Shown piece by piece: positions 1 through 8,252 of a stretch of DNA of 20,754 nucleotides. How positions within the stretch are numbered: position 1 is the stretch's first letter; each line of letters opens with the position of its first letter. A model generated the notes under the pieces. It was not told where the DNA came from. It worked only from the letters and a program-made list of their open reading frames with translations, and made no database searches. The translations under genes and the position numbers were made by a program. This stretch comes from JBCBJX01 sp038522735 (GTDB lineage Bacteria > Pseudomonadota > Alphaproteobacteria > Caulobacterales > Parvularculaceae), in assembly GCA_038522735.1 (NCBI GenBank), contig JBCBJX010000054.1:1-20754 (forward strand), read 5' to 3'.

Positions 1-1296
1 GGGGTCGCAGTGGGTGTGGTAGCGCGAGGCGAGCTGTTCTTCGGTGATCGCCTGGGCGCCGCCGAGGCATTCGGTGACGTCCTGGCCGGTCATTTCGAAA
101 TGGACGCCGCCGGGGCGCGCGCCTTCCGCGCGGCAGACGTCGAAGAAGTCGCGCACTTCGGAGAGGACGTCCTCGAAACGTCGGGTCTTGTAGGCGCCCG
201 CTTTAATCGTGTTGCCGTGCATGGGATCGCTGGACCAGACGACCCGGCGACCCGCTTCCGTCACTGTACGGACGAGCTTCGGCAGGCCGCCGGCGACCTT
301 CCCGGCGCCGAAGCGGGCGATGAGGACAAGGCGCCCCGCCTCGTTCTTCGGGTTCAGGATGTCGATGAGGCGCAGAAGCTCGTCTGGCTCCAGGCTCGGA
401 CCGCATTTGACGCCGATCGGGTTCGCGACGCCCCGGCAGAACTCGACATGGGCGCCGTCCGGCTGGCGGGTGCGGTCGCCGATCCAGACCATGTGGGCGG
501 AGGTGTCGTACCAGCCGCCGTTCGTTGAATCGACGCGGGTCATCGCCTGTTCGTAACCAAGGAGGAGCGCCTCATGGGAGGTGTAGAACTCCACCTGATT
601 GAGGGGCGGGGCCGTCTCGCCGGTGACGCCGCAGGCCTCCATGAAGTCGAGCGCCTCGGAGATCTTGTCGGCGATCCGTCCGTAGGCCTCGTTCTGGGCG
701 GGGTCCCTGACGAATTCGAGGTTCCATTTGTGCACGTTGCGCAGCGACGCGTAGCCGCCCGTCGCGAAGGCGCGGATGAGGTTCAAGGTCGCCGCGGACT
801 GTCCGTAGGCCTTCAGAAGCCGCTGGGGGTCGGGCGTCCTCGCCTCTTCGGTGAACTCCATGCCGTTGATGTTGTCGCCGCGGTAGGAGGGAAGCGTCTC
901 GCCGTCGATCGTCTCCGTCGGCGAGGAGCGAGGCTTGCCGTACTGGCCGGCCATGCGCCCGACCTTCACCACCGGCATGCCGGAGCCCCAGGTGAGCGCC
1001 ACGGCCATCTGCAGAAGCACCCGGAAGGTGTCGCGGATGGCGTTCGGCGAGAACTCCTTGAAACTCTCCGCGCAGTCCCCGCCCTGCAGCAAAAACGCCC
1101 GCCCGTCGGCGACGTCGGCGAGCCGGTCGCGGAGGCGGCGCGCCTCGCCGGCGAACACGAGGGGCGGATAGCCCGCAAGCTCGGCCTCGACGGCGGCGAG
1201 GGCCGCCGCGTCCGGATAGTCTTCCGGGATGTGCTTCGCCGGGCGGGCGCGCCAGGCGTCCGGCGTCCAGGCGCGGGTCTGAGCGGAATCAGCCAT
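1..1296 (-). CDS. Type II 3-deoxy-7-phosphoheptulonate (DAHP) synthase, 3' end cut off
   Basis: Condenses phosphoenolpyruvate and erythrose 4-phosphate to DAHP, the first step of the shikimate pathway to aromatic amino acids. The 432 visible residues run from ATG to the window edge without a stop. Type II (plant/mycobacterial-like) family signatures are visible: LLQGGDCAESF near residues 69-79, holding the conserved metal-binding Cys, then VKVGRMAGQYGKPRS near 110-124, DNINGMEF near 141-148, and RYHTHCDP at the very end, which carries a late metal-binding Asp. Family members usually continue only about 20-30 residues past this motif, so nearly the whole enzyme is here. The ATG has no clear Shine-Dalgarno sequence; an in-frame TTG seven codons upstream is a weaker alternative. 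It is transcribed divergently from the metallohydrolase gene. Confidence 0.93.
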   Translation of the reverse strand, partial: MADSAQTRAWTPDAWRARPAKHIPEDYPDAAALAAVEAELAGYPPLVFAGEARRLRDRLADVADGRAFLLQGGDCAESFKEFSPNAIRDTFRVLLQMAVALTWGSGMPVVKVGRMAGQYGKPRSSPTETIDGETLPSYRGDNINGMEFTEEARTPDPQRLLKAYGQSAATLNLIRAFATGGYASLRNVHKWNLEFVRDPAQNEAYGRIADKISEALDFMEACGVTGETAPPLNQVEFYTSHEALLLGYEQAMTRVDSTNGGWYDTSAHMVWIGDRTRQPDGAHVEFCRGVANPIGVKCGPSLEPDELLRLIDILNPKNEAGRLVLIARFGAGKVAGGLPKLVRTVTEAGRRVVWSSDPMHGNTIKAGAYKTRRFEDVLSEVRDFFDVCRAEGARPGGVHFEMTGQDVTECLGGAQAITEEQLASRYHTHCDP

Positions 1297-1433
1297 ATCT
1301 GTCGTCGCTTCGGTCAAATTCGCCCCGCACATTGACGGGAACGACGGGGGAGAAGCAAGCGCCGCGCCGTCGCTGGCGCTGCGGCGCGACCGCGCTACCC
1401 TGCCCCCCGCGAACCCAGGAAGGAGCCTCGCCC

Positions 1434-2318
1434 ATGTCCGCACTCGCCGCCGCCGGCGCCCTCGCCCTCGCCCTCGTGTTCGCCCAGTCCCAGTTCGACG
1501 GGGTGACGATCAGGACGACGGAGCTCGCAGACGGCGTCTACATGCTGGAAGGCGCGGGCGGGAACATGGCCGTCTCCGTCGGGCCGGACGGGGTGATCCT
1601 CATCGACGACCAGTTCGCGCCGCTTTCGGAGCGCATCCAGGCCGCCATCGGCGAGTTATCCGACCTGCAGGTCCGCTTCGTCCTCAACACACACTGGCAC
1701 GGCGACCATACGGGCGGGAACGAGGCTTTCGGCGCGACAGGCGCCGTCATCGTCGCCCACGACAATGTCCGTGAGCGGATGAGCGTCGACCAGTTCAACG
1801 ACCTCCTCGGCAGGGAGACGAAGGCCGCCGATCCGGCCGCCCTCCCCGTCGTCACATTTACGGATCAGGTGACCTTCCACCTCAACGGCCGGCCGGTGGA
1901 GGTGGTCCACGTCCCCGCGGCGCATACGGACGGGGATTCCATCGTCCGGTTCGTCGGCTCGAACGTCGTCCACGCGGGCGACGTCTTCTTCAGCGGGCGG
2001 TTTCCGCTGATCGACGTGGACTCAGGCGGCTCCATCGACGGCATGATCGAAGCGCTGGAGATGATCGTCGCCATGAGCGGGCCGGAAACCAAAATCATCG
2101 CCGGCCACGGCCCCTTGGGCTCGGCGGCGGACGTCCTCTCCTCCATCGACATGCTGAAAACCGTGCGCGCCCGCGTGCAGGCCCGCATCGACGCCGGCGA
2201 CACCGAAGACGAAGCCGTCGCGGCGGCGCCCCTCAAGGACCTGGAGGCGGAGTGGGCGTGGCGGTTCATCAGCGGCGACCGGATGGTGCGCTCGGTTTAC
2301 CGGTCGCTGACGGGGTGA
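1434..2318 (+). CDS. Exported metallo-beta-lactamase-fold hydrolase
   Basis: A 294-residue metallo-hydrolase of unknown substrate. The N-terminus (about residues 1-17, rich in Ala and Leu, ending VFA before QSQ) looks like a Sec signal peptide, so it is probably periplasmic. The zinc motif HxHxDH is present as H87-W-H89-G-D91-H92, followed by a downstream AHTDGD segment, HAGDVFFSG, and a late AGHGPLG, giving a full set of MBL-fold ligands. The overall pattern resembles the broad family of secreted MBL proteins in Proteobacteria rather than a proven antibiotic lactamase. I chose this ATG because AGGAAGGAG lies 8 bases upstream and because the longer frame starting at 1332 places a charged, signal-free extension in front of the signal peptide. 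Confidence 0.85.
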   Translation: MSALAAAGALALALVFAQSQFDGVTIRTTELADGVYMLEGAGGNMAVSVGPDGVILIDDQFAPLSERIQAAIGELSDLQVRFVLNTHWHGDHTGGNEAFGATGAVIVAHDNVRERMSVDQFNDLLGRETKAADPAALPVVTFTDQVTFHLNGRPVEVVHVPAAHTDGDSIVRFVGSNVVHAGDVFFSGRFPLIDVDSGGSIDGMIEALEMIVAMSGPETKIIAGHGPLGSAADVLSSIDMLKTVRARVQARIDAGDTEDEAVAAAPLKDLEAEWAWRFISGDRMVRSVYRSLTG

Positions 2319-2343
2319 TGGTGGGCGCTGGAACCGAAGGGCG

Positions 2344-2359
2344 GCGACCGTCCGGTCGC
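2344..2359. repeat. Short inverted repeat between convergent genes
   Basis: GCGACC and GGTCGC pair around a GTCC loop in the 87-base gap between the convergent MBL hydrolase and VWA genes. It could act as a bidirectional transcription stop, but there is no T-run on either strand, so it is only a candidate hairpin. Confidence 0.35.
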
Positions 2360-2405
2360 GTGCGGCTGTGGTCCCATGCGTCCGTGTACAGTTGAGGAGA
2401 AGCCC

Positions 2406-3308
2406 TCAACGAACCTGCACCGAAAAACGACGACGTCGGCCGTACGCGGCGGACATAACCATCAGAGCAAAACCGACAAGGCCGAGCGCGCCGGGCTCAT
2501 CGACGCTCACCGCGTCCGGCGTGCACGCCGGCCCGAACGTTTGATCGGGCAAGTCGGGCGCGACCAGATCAAAATATTCCTGGGCGGTGTCGCAAGCGTA
2601 GTTTTCAAGGAGCAAAGCCATCTGGGCGTCCGCAGACTCCGGCCCGCCAACGAAGACATCTTGCGGCAACATCGCGACGTCTCCGTTGAGTTCCAGTCCC
2701 AGCAACGGCGCGTAGGACTGGCTCGTAGGAAAGCCGACCGATCCGAAGTCGCTTAAAAATGCGTCTACTGACACACCTCCTACATCACTGAGCAGGCTGG
2801 CGAGGATCGTTGCGTTCAAAGACGGGTTGCTCCCGAACTGGGAATACGCGTCGTCGCCGTTTGACGGCTCGTTGGTGAAGAGGACGATATTCGTGAACGC
2901 TTCGGGGCGCAGAGACACGGTGAACGTCTGCTCGCTCAGCGCGTTCACAGCCGAGGCGATGGCGGCGTATCCGGGCTCGATCGATCCGCTGTCGGAGGTC
3001 AGCCCGCCGGCGGCAAGTTCGAAGCCGGAGGCCGTGGTGAGATCTGTCAGCAGCCGCGGATCAACGTCTCCGTCGCCGAAACCGATCAGCGCGTACTGGG
3101 CGTCGATCCCTTCATCGGCGAGGATGGACGAGAAAACGCTGAAGGTGCGTCCCAGACTGGCGCCCACATTGTCGAAATTGTCGGATTCATCGACCACGAA
3201 AACGAAATCGACCTTGATCGGCCCGGCCAAGGCTCCGCACGCCAGCGCCGCGACCGCCAGTATCCCGGCGCAGAAAACGCTGACTGCGCCCTTTACAACC
3301 TGAAACAT
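2406..3308 (-). CDS. Secreted VWA-like protein with PEP-CTERM-like C-terminal tail
   Basis: A 300-residue protein with three parts. Residues 1-28 form a signal peptide ending in ALA. A von Willebrand factor A-like domain begins at VDFVFVVDESDNF, where the MIDAS motif DxSxS is altered to D40-E-S42-D-N44. The C-terminus has a Glu-Pro-Gly (271-273), a hydrophobic helix (about 274-290) and RRRR (291-294). That last arrangement matches the layout of PEP-CTERM sorting tails, with VDEP in place of VPEP. A Cys pair (in ENYACD and GPACTP) may form a disulfide. I chose the internal ATG because GGAGGG lies about 8 bases upstream; a longer TTG start adds seven residues. Function unknown; adhesion or a surface/export role is inference. 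Confidence 0.7.
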   Translation of the reverse strand: MFQVVKGAVSVFCAGILAVAALACGALAGPIKVDFVFVVDESDNFDNVGASLGRTFSVFSSILADEGIDAQYALIGFGDGDVDPRLLTDLTTASGFELAAGGLTSDSGSIEPGYAAIASAVNALSEQTFTVSLRPEAFTNIVLFTNEPSNGDDAYSQFGSNPSLNATILASLLSDVGGVSVDAFLSDFGSVGFPTSQSYAPLLGLELNGDVAMLPQDVFVGGPESADAQMALLLENYACDTAQEYFDLVAPDLPDQTFGPACTPDAVSVDEPGALGLVGFALMVMSAAYGRRRRFSVQVR

Positions 3309-3600
3309 ACCCTCGCCCTCCATTCGCAACGCGCAGCGCGAACTCCCCCGCTATCGGTCGCCGGCGGTGATGCGCCCGCCCGCGAACCGCATTGTCCCAA
3401 AAAAGGCGACCGGTCCTGAGGGAAACCTGCGGAATGCGGAGCGAAGCGGCCCGTTTTTTCAAAGTGTTGATATCTTTAATTTTTCTACGCCGGAGCCGGC
3501 GAACCGCTCAGTCTCCGACAACGTTCCCGAGCTTTTCCGAATGTCGCCAGCGCCCTTGTGTGACGGTTGAACGCCGCCCGCGGACCAACGCCGCCGGCCG
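3309..3600. other. 292-base gap upstream of the VWA gene
   Basis: It lies 5' of the VWA gene and 3' of the TPR regulator, both on the minus strand. It contains an AT-rich patch (about 3456-3487) unlike its surroundings, which may belong to the VWA gene's promoter, but I could not identify a convincing -35/-10 pair, terminator, RNA gene or short ORF. Confidence 0.4.
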
Positions 3601-5529
3601 TTATCGGCAGCGGTAGTCGCCGCCGTCGAGGGGCTCGCAGAAGGCCGGCCAGCCGCGCTCGCGCCAGTAGTCTGGGAAACCGAGGGCGTCGACGATCCGC
3701 CGCCATTGCGGGTCGGCGCGCATCGCGCGGATCGATCGGGTGTTGTCCATCGGCCCCATCTGGGGGCCGATGGCGCTCAGATTATAGTGCTCCATGACGT
3801 CCAGCATCCTCTCCGGGCCGACCGCGGCGCTGATCAGTTCGAAATTGACGAACTGCCTGCGCACGGCGTCCGGCAGGACGAACTCAGGGGACGGATCGAT
3901 CGCCTGTTCGACCAGAGCGACGTAGAGGGCCCGGCGGGACGCGTCGCACGCCGCGCACCCCGTCAACACGCGCTTCGCCTCGTCTAGCCGTCCGAGCTCC
4001 ACATAAAGATTGGAGAGGGAAAAGGCGCTCGGCGGCCAGATTGCGGCGGCCCGTGCGACCAGCGCGACGCCGGCGTCGGTCCGGCCGAGGAAATGCATCG
4101 TCTCCCCCGCATCGTCCGTATAGTTCGGATTGAGCGGATCAAGCTCCAGCATGCGCAGATAGACCTCGAGGGCCGCCTCATGCAGCCCCGCGAACCGGTA
4201 AAGCTCCGCAAGGTCCTCCATCACCGCGTGATTGTCGGGCTCGATCGCGAGCGCGGCCCGGTAGTTTCTCTCCGCGTCACGCCAGAGCAGCTGCTTGCGG
4301 TGGACGTTGCCCATGGCGTGGCGCGCGAGTGCGGAGTTCGGATCGAGCTCGACGGCGCGGCGGGCCGTCCGCGCGGCGTTCGACCAGTAGACCGCGGGAA
4401 CGATTTCTCGTCCGTCCACGGTCGTCGCATAGGCGGGCAGGACTTCGTAAGCGAGGGAGAGCGCGCCCCAGGCGGCGGCGAAGTCGGGCGCGATCGCGAC
4501 CGCCTCCTCCAGCTTGGCGATCGCGCCGATAAGGTCGTCCCCGCGCCGGGACCATTGCGCGTATCCTTCCAGAAAGAGCGCGTACGCCCTGTCGTTCTCC
4601 GACCGCTTGCGCCGGAGGCTGTCGGCGTCGACCCCCAAAGGCTCGGCGAGAGCCGTTCCGATGGCGCCGGCGATCTCGGCCTGGATTTCAAACAGATCCG
4701 CGACGGTCCTGTCGTAGGTCTCGGTCCACACGGTGAAGCCGGACGGCGCTTCGGCGAGGGTCGCCATGACGCGGATATCGCGGCCGTCCCGGCGCACGCT
4801 TCCCGACAGAACGAAATCGACGTCGAGGGCGTCCCCGATCCGGCGCGTTTCATCCACGGCGGTGTCGAACTGGAAGGACGAGGAGCGCCCGACCACCCGC
4901 AGCGCGCCGGTCCGGGCGAGCACGCTCAGGATTTCTTCCGACAGTCCGTCTACGAAGAAGCGCTGGTCGGACGCCGGCGAGAGATCGCTGAACGGCAGGA
5001 CGGCGATGCTCGGTCGATCGGGCTCCGGCTCTGAACGGGACGGCGCGAAGCGCGGCGCCACGGCGAGCAGGAGGACGACGAGCGCCGCGCCGATCGCGGC
5101 GAGCGGGCGGCTGATCGTCGCCGCCGGCCGATGCGGCGTGTCGGCGGTCGCCGCGCCCGGCTCGTCTGACGCCTTGCGCGGCGACAGCGCCAGCCGGTAG
5201 CCCCGCTTCGGGATCGTTTCGACGATCGTCAGATCCGGCGCGAGCTCCCTGAAGGCTTTCCGCAGCTGCGAGACCGACCGGGTGAGGTTCTCGTCGCCGG
5301 TCGCGCTCGTTTCTCCCCAGACGCTGGACAGGAGGTCGTCCCGGGAGACGACGGCGCCGGACGCGGCGGCGAGGCGGGTGAGCGCGTCCATGACCTTCGG
5401 TTCGAGGCGCGCCTCCCGCTCCCCGAGCACGATCCGGTTGGCCGACGGATCGACGAGCACCGGCCCGAGCCGAAACGGCTCAGTTGACGTTTCAGTCGTC
5501 CCGCTCACCTTTCCCCGGCCTCGCGACAT
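3601..5529 (-). CDS. Winged-helix, transmembrane, TPR-repeat regulator (CadC-like layout)
   Basis: A 642-residue protein. Residues about 19-114 form an OmpR/CadC-type winged helix (RLGPVLVDPSANRIVLG at the start, WGE then NLTRSVSQLRKAFR as the recognition region, TIPKRGYRL at the end). A proline-rich linker and one transmembrane segment (about 142-159) follow. After it comes a TolB/FlgO-like stretch (SIAVLPFSDLSPASDQRFFVDGLSEEIL at about 174-201), then TPR-like helices (for example AIAKLEEAVAIAPDFAAAWGALSLAY and AERNYRAALAIEPDNHAVMEDLAELY). The layout suggests a membrane-anchored one-component transcription factor that senses periplasmic or protein ligands. The start is uncertain: this ATG, a TTG 14 codons upstream and a GTG 21 codons into the ATG version are all possible, and none has a strong ribosome site. 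Targets are unknown. Confidence 0.8.
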   Translation of the reverse strand: MSRGRGKVSGTTETSTEPFRLGPVLVDPSANRIVLGEREARLEPKVMDALTRLAAASGAVVSRDDLLSSVWGETSATGDENLTRSVSQLRKAFRELAPDLTIVETIPKRGYRLALSPRKASDEPGAATADTPHRPAATISRPLAAIGAALVVLLLAVAPRFAPSRSEPEPDRPSIAVLPFSDLSPASDQRFFVDGLSEEILSVLARTGALRVVGRSSSFQFDTAVDETRRIGDALDVDFVLSGSVRRDGRDIRVMATLAEAPSGFTVWTETYDRTVADLFEIQAEIAGAIGTALAEPLGVDADSLRRKRSENDRAYALFLEGYAQWSRRGDDLIGAIAKLEEAVAIAPDFAAAWGALSLAYEVLPAYATTVDGREIVPAVYWSNAARTARRAVELDPNSALARHAMGNVHRKQLLWRDAERNYRAALAIEPDNHAVMEDLAELYRFAGLHEAALEVYLRMLELDPLNPNYTDDAGETMHFLGRTDAGVALVARAAAIWPPSAFSLSNLYVELGRLDEAKRVLTGCAACDASRRALYVALVEQAIDPSPEFVLPDAVRRQFVNFELISAAVGPERMLDVMEHYNLSAIGPQMGPMDNTRSIRAMRADPQWRRIVDALGFPDYWRERGWPAFCEPLDGGDYRCR

Positions 5530-5618
5530 GGTTCGAGCGAGCGAGCATGCGCGAAAGAGAGCGCCCTGCAACCCTGCGGAAACGCTTCAGAAAACGCCCG
5601 GGCGGTCGGCGGCGCCCC

Positions 5619-6224
5619 TCACACCGGCGGCGCGTCCGCGACGCTCCACATGTAAAGCGCAAGATAGCTCCGATGCGGGGCGAAGAGTTCCGCCGTGCGG
5701 ACGGTTTTGCGGCGGCGGCTCGTCAGGCGTTCGAGGGTTTTGCGGGCGGCGACGTCGCCGTCGGGCCAGATGTCTGGATCGGCGAAGTAGAACATGTTGA
5801 TCATGTCCGCTGTCCACGGACCGACGCCCTTGAGCGCCGTCAGGCGGGCCTTGCGCTCCTCGGAGGTGAGGGGCGCGAGGGCGCGGGCTTCGAGGGCGCC
5901 GGCGCGGCCGGCTTCGGCGATCGTCCGCACCGCGCGGCATTTGGCGGCTGACAGCCCGCAGCCGCGCAAGTCCGCCTCCTCCACCTCCGCCAGCACGGCG
6001 CCGAGAGGGCGCTTTGCGCACAGGGCCTCGACCCGGCCCCAGATGGTGCGCGCCGCCACAACGGAGAGCTGCTGACCTGCGACGGCGCGGCAGAGATAAT
6101 CGGCGAGCGGACCGTCGTCCCGCCGCTTCAGCCGCTGGGGCCCGCGGGCGGCGATCGCCTCGGCGAGCGTCGGGCCGAGGTCCGCGGCGATGTCGAGAAA
6201 TCGGACGTGGACGGCTTTGGACAT
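5619..6224 (-). CDS. DNA-3-methyladenine glycosylase, AlkA/HhH-GPD family
   Basis: Base-excision repair enzyme that removes alkylated bases. The 201-residue product contains the helix-hairpin-helix and catalytic segment LKGVGPWTADMINMFYF followed by DIWPDGDVAARK; the Asp in DGD is the expected catalytic residue of HhH-GPD glycosylases. VAGQQLSVVAARTIWGR is the typical N-terminal helix of this family. No Cys cluster for an iron-sulfur centre is visible, which fits AlkA-type rather than Nth/MutY-type enzymes. It lacks the extra N-terminal domain of E. coli AlkA and is close in size to compact bacterial 3-methyladenine glycosylases. I preferred the ATG over a GTG 17 codons upstream; neither has a strong ribosome site. 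It ends about 50-90 bases before the TPR regulator, depending on that gene's start, and may be co-transcribed with it. Confidence 0.88.
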   Translation of the reverse strand: MSKAVHVRFLDIAADLGPTLAEAIAARGPQRLKRRDDGPLADYLCRAVAGQQLSVVAARTIWGRVEALCAKRPLGAVLAEVEEADLRGCGLSAAKCRAVRTIAEAGRAGALEARALAPLTSEERKARLTALKGVGPWTADMINMFYFADPDIWPDGDVAARKTLERLTSRRRKTVRTAELFAPHRSYLALYMWSVADAPPV

Positions 6225-6278
6225 GGCGGGCGGAAATCCGGCGACAGGCCCGCCATCATGCCCCCGCTCCCGCACAGG

Positions 6279-6303
6279 AAAAAGCCGCCGGCGAGGCGGC
6301 GAC
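6279..6303 (-). terminator. Rho-independent terminator of the small exported protein gene
   Basis: Read on the minus strand, GCCGCC, a five-base loop and GGCGGC are followed directly by TTTTT. It begins about 25 bases after the stop codon of the small exported protein gene. This is the clearest intrinsic terminator in the window. Confidence 0.8.
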
Positions 6304-6327
6304 TTTCACCCGGCCGTTCGAGACGCC

Positions 6328-6609
6328 TCAGGCTTCGGTCAGCTCGACGCTTTCAACCGACCCCGAGCGGAGTTTGCAGGCGGCCTCGTATTTCGGGCCC
6401 TCGGCCAGCGGGATGACCAGGATGTCGACGGTCTTCACCCGACCGCCTTTGGCACCTTCATACTTGAAACGGTAGTTCTCCACATCGAGCATGCCCTGCT
6501 CGTCCATGTAGATCTTGCAGGCCTCGACCTGATCGTCGGCGCCGGCGTACGCTACGCCTCCGGTCGCCGCGGCGGCGAGGAGAGCGGCGATGAGTGAACG
6601 CGTCAGCAT
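6328..6609 (-). CDS. Small exported protein of unknown function
   Basis: 93 residues with a clean signal peptide (MLTRSLIAALLAAAA, cleavage likely after AYA near residue 22), so the mature protein is about 70 residues and probably periplasmic. The mature part has two Cys residues (in EACKIY and AACKLR) that could form a disulfide. I do not recognise a family. The gene is a self-contained unit: GGAGAG 7 bases before the ATG, a good promoter with an overlapping palindrome upstream, and an intrinsic terminator downstream. That architecture makes it a credible expressed gene despite its size, and suggests regulated, possibly stress-linked, expression. The function is open. Confidence 0.75.
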   Translation of the reverse strand: MLTRSLIAALLAAAATGGVAYAGADDQVEACKIYMDEQGMLDVENYRFKYEGAKGGRVKTVDILVIPLAEGPKYEAACKLRSGSVESVELTEA

Positions 6610-6683
6610 GGATCTCTCTCCAGTTCAGGCCCGCCCCGGCGAGCCGGTTGTCCGCCCCGTCGGCGGCGCAGCACCAATGCGGT

Positions 6684-6698
6684 ACTACACGGTGTAGT
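6684..6698. promoter_or_regulatory. Operator-like palindrome ACTACACCGTGTAGT
   Basis: On the minus strand ACTACAC and GTGTAGT flank a single central base, a perfect 15-base dyad. It overlaps the -10 element and the predicted start of transcription of the small exported protein gene, where a repressor would block RNA polymerase. The TACAC...GTGTA pattern resembles sites used by some TetR-family repressors, but no TetR gene is in the window, so the cognate protein is unknown. Confidence 0.55.
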
Positions 6699-6724
6699 GT
6701 AGCGGGCGACTTCCCGGTTTTCAA
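6696..6724 (-). promoter_or_regulatory. Sigma-70-like promoter of the small exported protein gene
   Basis: On the minus strand TTGAAA (6719-6724) is separated by exactly 17 bases from TACACT (6696-6701). The -35 matches the consensus at five of six positions and the -10 at four of six. Predicted transcription start is near 6689, about 80 bases before the ATG, inside the operator-like palindrome. Confidence 0.6.
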
Positions 6725-6777
6725 GGAATTGCTGCGCTGCAATACCGACTTTTCAACGGAATGTGAAGCGACCGCCT

Positions 6778-8163
6778 TCAGACCCGGCCGCCGGAGGTGG
6801 GGTCGATTTTCTCGCGCATGGTGACGAGCTCTTCGGCGATGGTCGGGTGGAGGGCGCAGGTCGCGTCGAACTGGCGCTTGGTGACGCCCGCCTTCACAGC
6901 AATGGCGATGCACTGGATCATTTCCGGCGCGTCCGGCCCGACGATGTGGACGCCGACCACCCGGTCCGTCCGGGCGTCGACGACGATTTTCATCATGGTG
7001 CGTTCTTCATTGCCCGACAGCATGTTCCGCATGGCGCGGAAGGTTGTTCGGTAGACGTCGATCGCGGCGTAGTTCTTTCGCGCCTCATGCTCGGCGAGGC
7101 CGACCGTGCCGACCGGCGGCTGTGAGAAAACCGCCTTCGGAATATCGGCGTAATCCATCCGCATGGGATTGTTGTTGAAGAAGGTCTCTGCGAAGGCCAT
7201 CCCCTCGCGGATGGCGACGGGGGTGAGGTTCACCCGGTCGGTGACGTCGCCGACAGCGAAGATGTTCTCTACCGAAGAGCGGGAGTCCTCGTCGACGACG
7301 ACGGCGCCGTGGCGGTCGAGCTCCACGCCGATCTCTTCAAGGCCGAGGCCCGCCGTCGCCGAGCGCCGGCCGATCGCCCACATGACCTCGTCGACATTCT
7401 TCAGCTTCGAGCCGTTGCTGAGGTGAACCGTGAGGGATCCGTCCCCGGTCTTCTCGATCTCGTCGAAGACGGTGGAGGTGATGACGCGGATGCCCTTGCG
7501 CTTCATTTCGTCGTGGACGCGGACGGAAATGTCCGTATCGAAATAGCGAAGCACGTCTTCGCCGCGGTAGACGAGGCAGGTTTCCGCGCCGAGACCGGCG
7601 AAAATGAAGGCGAACTCCACCGCGATATAGCCGCCGCCGGCGATCACGATATGCTTCGGCAGCTCTTCGAGGTGGAAGACCTCGTTCGAGGTGATCCCGT
7701 GCTCGTGGCCTGGCACGCGTTCATCAATGAAGGGCGCCCCGCCGGTCGCAACCAGGATCTTCTCCGCCGTCACGTCGCGATCCTCATCGACCAGATGGAC
7801 CGTGTGCGCGTCTTTCAGTACGGCGCGGGTCTGGAAGATCTCCGCGCCGGCGTTTCTTAAGTTGCGGATATAGATCCCGTTCAGGCGGTCGATCTCGTCG
7901 TCTTTATTCTGAATGAGCTTCGACCAGTCGAAGTTTCGCTCGCCCGTGGACCAGCCGTAGCCCTCCGCATCCTGAAAATGGTGGGAGTACTCCGAGGCGA
8001 AGACCATGAACTTCTTCGGCACGCAGCCGCGGATGACGCAGGTGCCGCCGACCCGGTATTCCTCCGCGATCCCCACCTTCGCGCCGTAGAGCGCGGCGAG
8101 GCGCGAGGCCCGCACGCCGCCCGATCCCGCGCCGATGGTGAAGAGGTCGTAATCGTAAGCCAT
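6778..8163 (-). CDS. gor: Glutathione-disulfide reductase
   Basis: Reduces glutathione disulfide with NADPH, keeping the cytosolic thiol pool reduced. The 461-residue length is typical. In order: FAD-binding GAGSGG (11-16), redox-active disulfide in GGTCVIRGCVPKK (Cys42 and Cys47), NADPH-binding GGGYIAVEFA, the second FAD motif FAVGDVTDRVNLTPVA, and the dimer-interface catalytic HPTIAEE (His439, Glu444). The GGTCVIRGC version, rather than the GGTCLNVGC of lipoamide dehydrogenases, supports glutathione as substrate. An AGG-containing ribosome site precedes the ATG by about 9 bases. A short hairpin separates it from the upstream exported protein gene. Confidence 0.95.
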   Translation of the reverse strand: MAYDYDLFTIGAGSGGVRASRLAALYGAKVGIAEEYRVGGTCVIRGCVPKKFMVFASEYSHHFQDAEGYGWSTGERNFDWSKLIQNKDDEIDRLNGIYIRNLRNAGAEIFQTRAVLKDAHTVHLVDEDRDVTAEKILVATGGAPFIDERVPGHEHGITSNEVFHLEELPKHIVIAGGGYIAVEFAFIFAGLGAETCLVYRGEDVLRYFDTDISVRVHDEMKRKGIRVITSTVFDEIEKTGDGSLTVHLSNGSKLKNVDEVMWAIGRRSATAGLGLEEIGVELDRHGAVVVDEDSRSSVENIFAVGDVTDRVNLTPVAIREGMAFAETFFNNNPMRMDYADIPKAVFSQPPVGTVGLAEHEARKNYAAIDVYRTTFRAMRNMLSGNEERTMMKIVVDARTDRVVGVHIVGPDAPEMIQCIAIAVKAGVTKRQFDATCALHPTIAEELVTMREKIDPTSGGRV

Positions 8164-8201
8164 GGGATCGCCTTTCCGGTTCCGTCGGCGTCGGTTGTAC
8201 G

Positions 8202-8217
8202 CCTCGCGCCTGCGAGG
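8202..8217. repeat. Short hairpin upstream of gor
   Basis: CCTCGC and GCGAGG pair around a four-base loop in the 89-base gap between the exported hypothetical gene and gor. Without a T-run it is only a weak candidate for a terminator or processing site. Confidence 0.3.
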
Positions 8218-8252
8218 TCATCCCCGCCGGCGCTCACATTTTCAGGCGTCTG

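Noticed and set aside
574..1335. 253-residue plus-strand ORF opposite the DAHP synthase
   Set aside because: The minus strand carries unambiguous type II DAHP synthase motifs across the same bases, so this is a compositional shadow.
1434..2318. Calling the MBL protein a beta-lactamase
   Set aside because: The zinc motif is shared by many hydrolases, and nothing in the sequence points to beta-lactam substrates.
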